From the NCBI GenBank assembly GCA_045046905.1, contig JASFYU010000139.1, forward strand, positions 1 to 6,944: a stretch of DNA of 6,944 nucleotides. The letters are read 5' to 3'. The DNA is from JASFYU01 sp045046905 (lineage in GTDB: Bacteria; Bacteroidota; Bacteroidia; Flavobacteriales; Flavobacteriaceae). Position 1 is the stretch's first letter. Every line of letters begins with the position of its first letter. Position numbers and translations under genes: made by a program. The notes below the pieces were generated by a model that was not told the DNA's origin, searched no databases, and was given only the letters and a program-made list of their open reading frames with translations. Of this stretch, positions 5,908-6,944 are shown piece by piece.

Positions 5908-6022
5908 TGGCATTAATAAAATTTTATTTAAAAAAATCTAAAATTGAATTTGTACCGTATATAGACTGAGACAAACAAACACTTTATTAAAAGTACAAAC
6001 AAAGGTTAATTAATTTTACATT

Positions 6023-6944
6023 ATGACTGAAACAAAAAATAACAATGGATTAAAGGTATTGGCCGGCTTGTTAGGGGTAGTCCTTTTAGGTACCATAATC
6101 TACAGCATTAGTCTTTTTCAAGACAAGAAAGAGACTGAGACCATGCTTACCAAAGAAAAAGAATTGGTAGTAGAGGACTTGAATAGCTTGAAATCAGAGT
6201 ATGACAAAGCTATTTTGGAGAGCAATGCGACCAATGAGGAATTGGTTTCTGCTAGAGACAATATTGCCAAATATATCGATTCTGTAAAAGCTATGAAGGC
6301 TGATATTACATCACTTGGTAGATATAGAAGACAAGTTGGTGTTCTCAAAGCTGAAAGAGCGCAATTGCTTAGACAGGTCGATTCACTGACCCAATCAAAT
6401 ACTTTGATTGCAATGCAACGTGATAGTACGTATGTAGAATTAGAGAGACAAACTGTTTTTAATGATTCTTTGGTTGTACAGAATACACAATTGGCCGATG
6501 CCGTTGAAAAGGGCTCTGCTTTGAATCTTTCTAAGTTTACGGTAGATGCCGTTAAGGAAAGAAATAACGGAAAATTAGTTTCTACATCTAGAGCGGGTAG
6601 AACTGATAAGTTTAAGGTTTGTTTTACGATAGCAGATAATGTAATCGCCCAGGCTGGTGACAGAGAGTTCTTTGTTGAAGTTCTTGACCCACAAGGTAAC
6701 GTTATGGGAGAAAGCTTTTCTAAGACCAATGATTCAGGTGCTTCGGTAACCTATAGTAAAGGAACCAACTTCTACTATGAAAATAGGTCATTGGATGTTT
6801 GTGATTATATCAGCAAACCTTCAGGAGATTTTCAGAAAGGCAATTATATGGTAAATGTTTATGACGACAAATTGAAATTATTAGGAAGAGGGGATTTAAT
6901 CACGGACTTTGCCAATGAAATGCCCCAACAGGGTGGAGAGGATT
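6023..6944 (+). CDS. Single-pass membrane protein with long coiled coil, unknown function, partial at 3' end
   Basis: From ATG 6023 the frame stays open for 307 codons to the window edge. A short polar N-terminus (MTETKNNNG) leads into one membrane helix at about residues 12-32 (VLAGLLGVVLLGTIIYSISL). A charged, heptad-like helical region follows at about 34-165, containing YIDSVKAMKADI, VLKAERAQLLRQVDSL and ERQTVFNDSLVVQNTQLAD. Then comes a beta-rich domain at about 183-290 with KLVSTSRAGRTDKFKVCFTI, VEVLDPQGNVMGE, SLDVCDY and GNYMVNVYD. The coiled coil and C-terminal domain should lie on the outer face of the inner membrane or in the cytoplasm; charges (Lys11 before, Asp-Lys-Lys after) do not settle the topology. 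Flavobacterial relatives are, as I recall, about this long and often mislabelled 'chromosome partitioning protein ParA'. No Walker motif is present, so it is not a ParA ATPase. The ending PQQGGED suggests the true stop is close. Confidence 0.88.
   Translation, partial: MTETKNNNGLKVLAGLLGVVLLGTIIYSISLFQDKKETETMLTKEKELVVEDLNSLKSEYDKAILESNATNEELVSARDNIAKYIDSVKAMKADITSLGRYRRQVGVLKAERAQLLRQVDSLTQSNTLIAMQRDSTYVELERQTVFNDSLVVQNTQLADAVEKGSALNLSKFTVDAVKERNNGKLVSTSRAGRTDKFKVCFTIADNVIAQAGDREFFVEVLDPQGNVMGESFSKTNDSGASVTYSKGTNFYYENRSLDVCDYISKPSGDFQKGNYMVNVYDDKLKLLGRGDLITDFANEMPQQGGED

Noticed and set aside
4947..6022. CRISPR array, tRNA or integrase-type element in the long spacer
   Set aside because: No regularly spaced repeats, no cloverleaf or CCA-ended tRNA pattern, and no transposase or integrase motifs were seen on either strand.
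6118..6729. Long minus-strand open frame of 203 codons
   Set aside because: It is antisense to the coiled-coil membrane protein. Its Ser/Leu/Thr-rich text lacks domain character, while the plus frame is protein-like throughout.

Overview
The window looks like chromosomal DNA of a marine-type flavobacterium (Bacteroidota, Flavobacteriaceae). Four things suggest this. The coding regions have moderate to low G+C and the spacers are AT-rich. Shine-Dalgarno sites are almost absent. One match to the Bacteroidota -7 promoter box is present. Finally, several proteins are of types I associate mainly with Flavobacteriia: a 60-residue 'CAL67264-type' membrane protein, a duplicated secreted protein of unknown function, and the membrane-anchored coiled-coil protein often mislabelled 'ParA'. 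No database was searched; family names come from reading the translations.

Layout. 1-629 (minus) is the N-terminal part of a methylcrotonyl-CoA-type acyl-CoA carboxylase beta subunit, cut by the window edge. It is divergent from 706-1689 (plus), a Gfo/Idh/MocA-family oxidoreductase. Next come a tiny two-helix membrane protein (1765-1947, plus), a hairpin/T-tract terminator (1963-1996), and a full-length ABC-F ATPase very close to EttA (2063-3754, plus). 3755-4175 has no intact gene. It holds a 13-bp-arm inverted repeat, a possible gene remnant on the minus strand, and a strong terminator serving the convergent secreted-protein gene (4176-4946, minus).

4947-6022 is about 1.1 kb without an intact gene. 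It is very AT-rich and rich in palindromes (4988-4999, 5254-5296, 5323-5357). It contains a doubtful 36-residue ORF, a clear decayed gene (5430-5787, minus) with three in-frame TAG stops and one frameshift, and a small G+C-rich palindromic patch (5852-5907). The window ends in 6023-6944 (plus), a single-pass membrane protein with a long coiled coil and a C-terminal domain, still open at the edge.

How the genes relate. They do not form a pathway: branched-chain amino-acid catabolism, a sugar/diol-type dehydrogenase, ribosome-linked ABC-F, and envelope proteins of unknown role sit next to one another. The spacings and terminators point to mostly single-gene transcription units. I found no convincing new multi-gene system. 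The points most worth a second look are the decayed gene, the hairpin-rich spacer, the internal duplication in the secreted protein, and the 3832-3895 inverted repeat.
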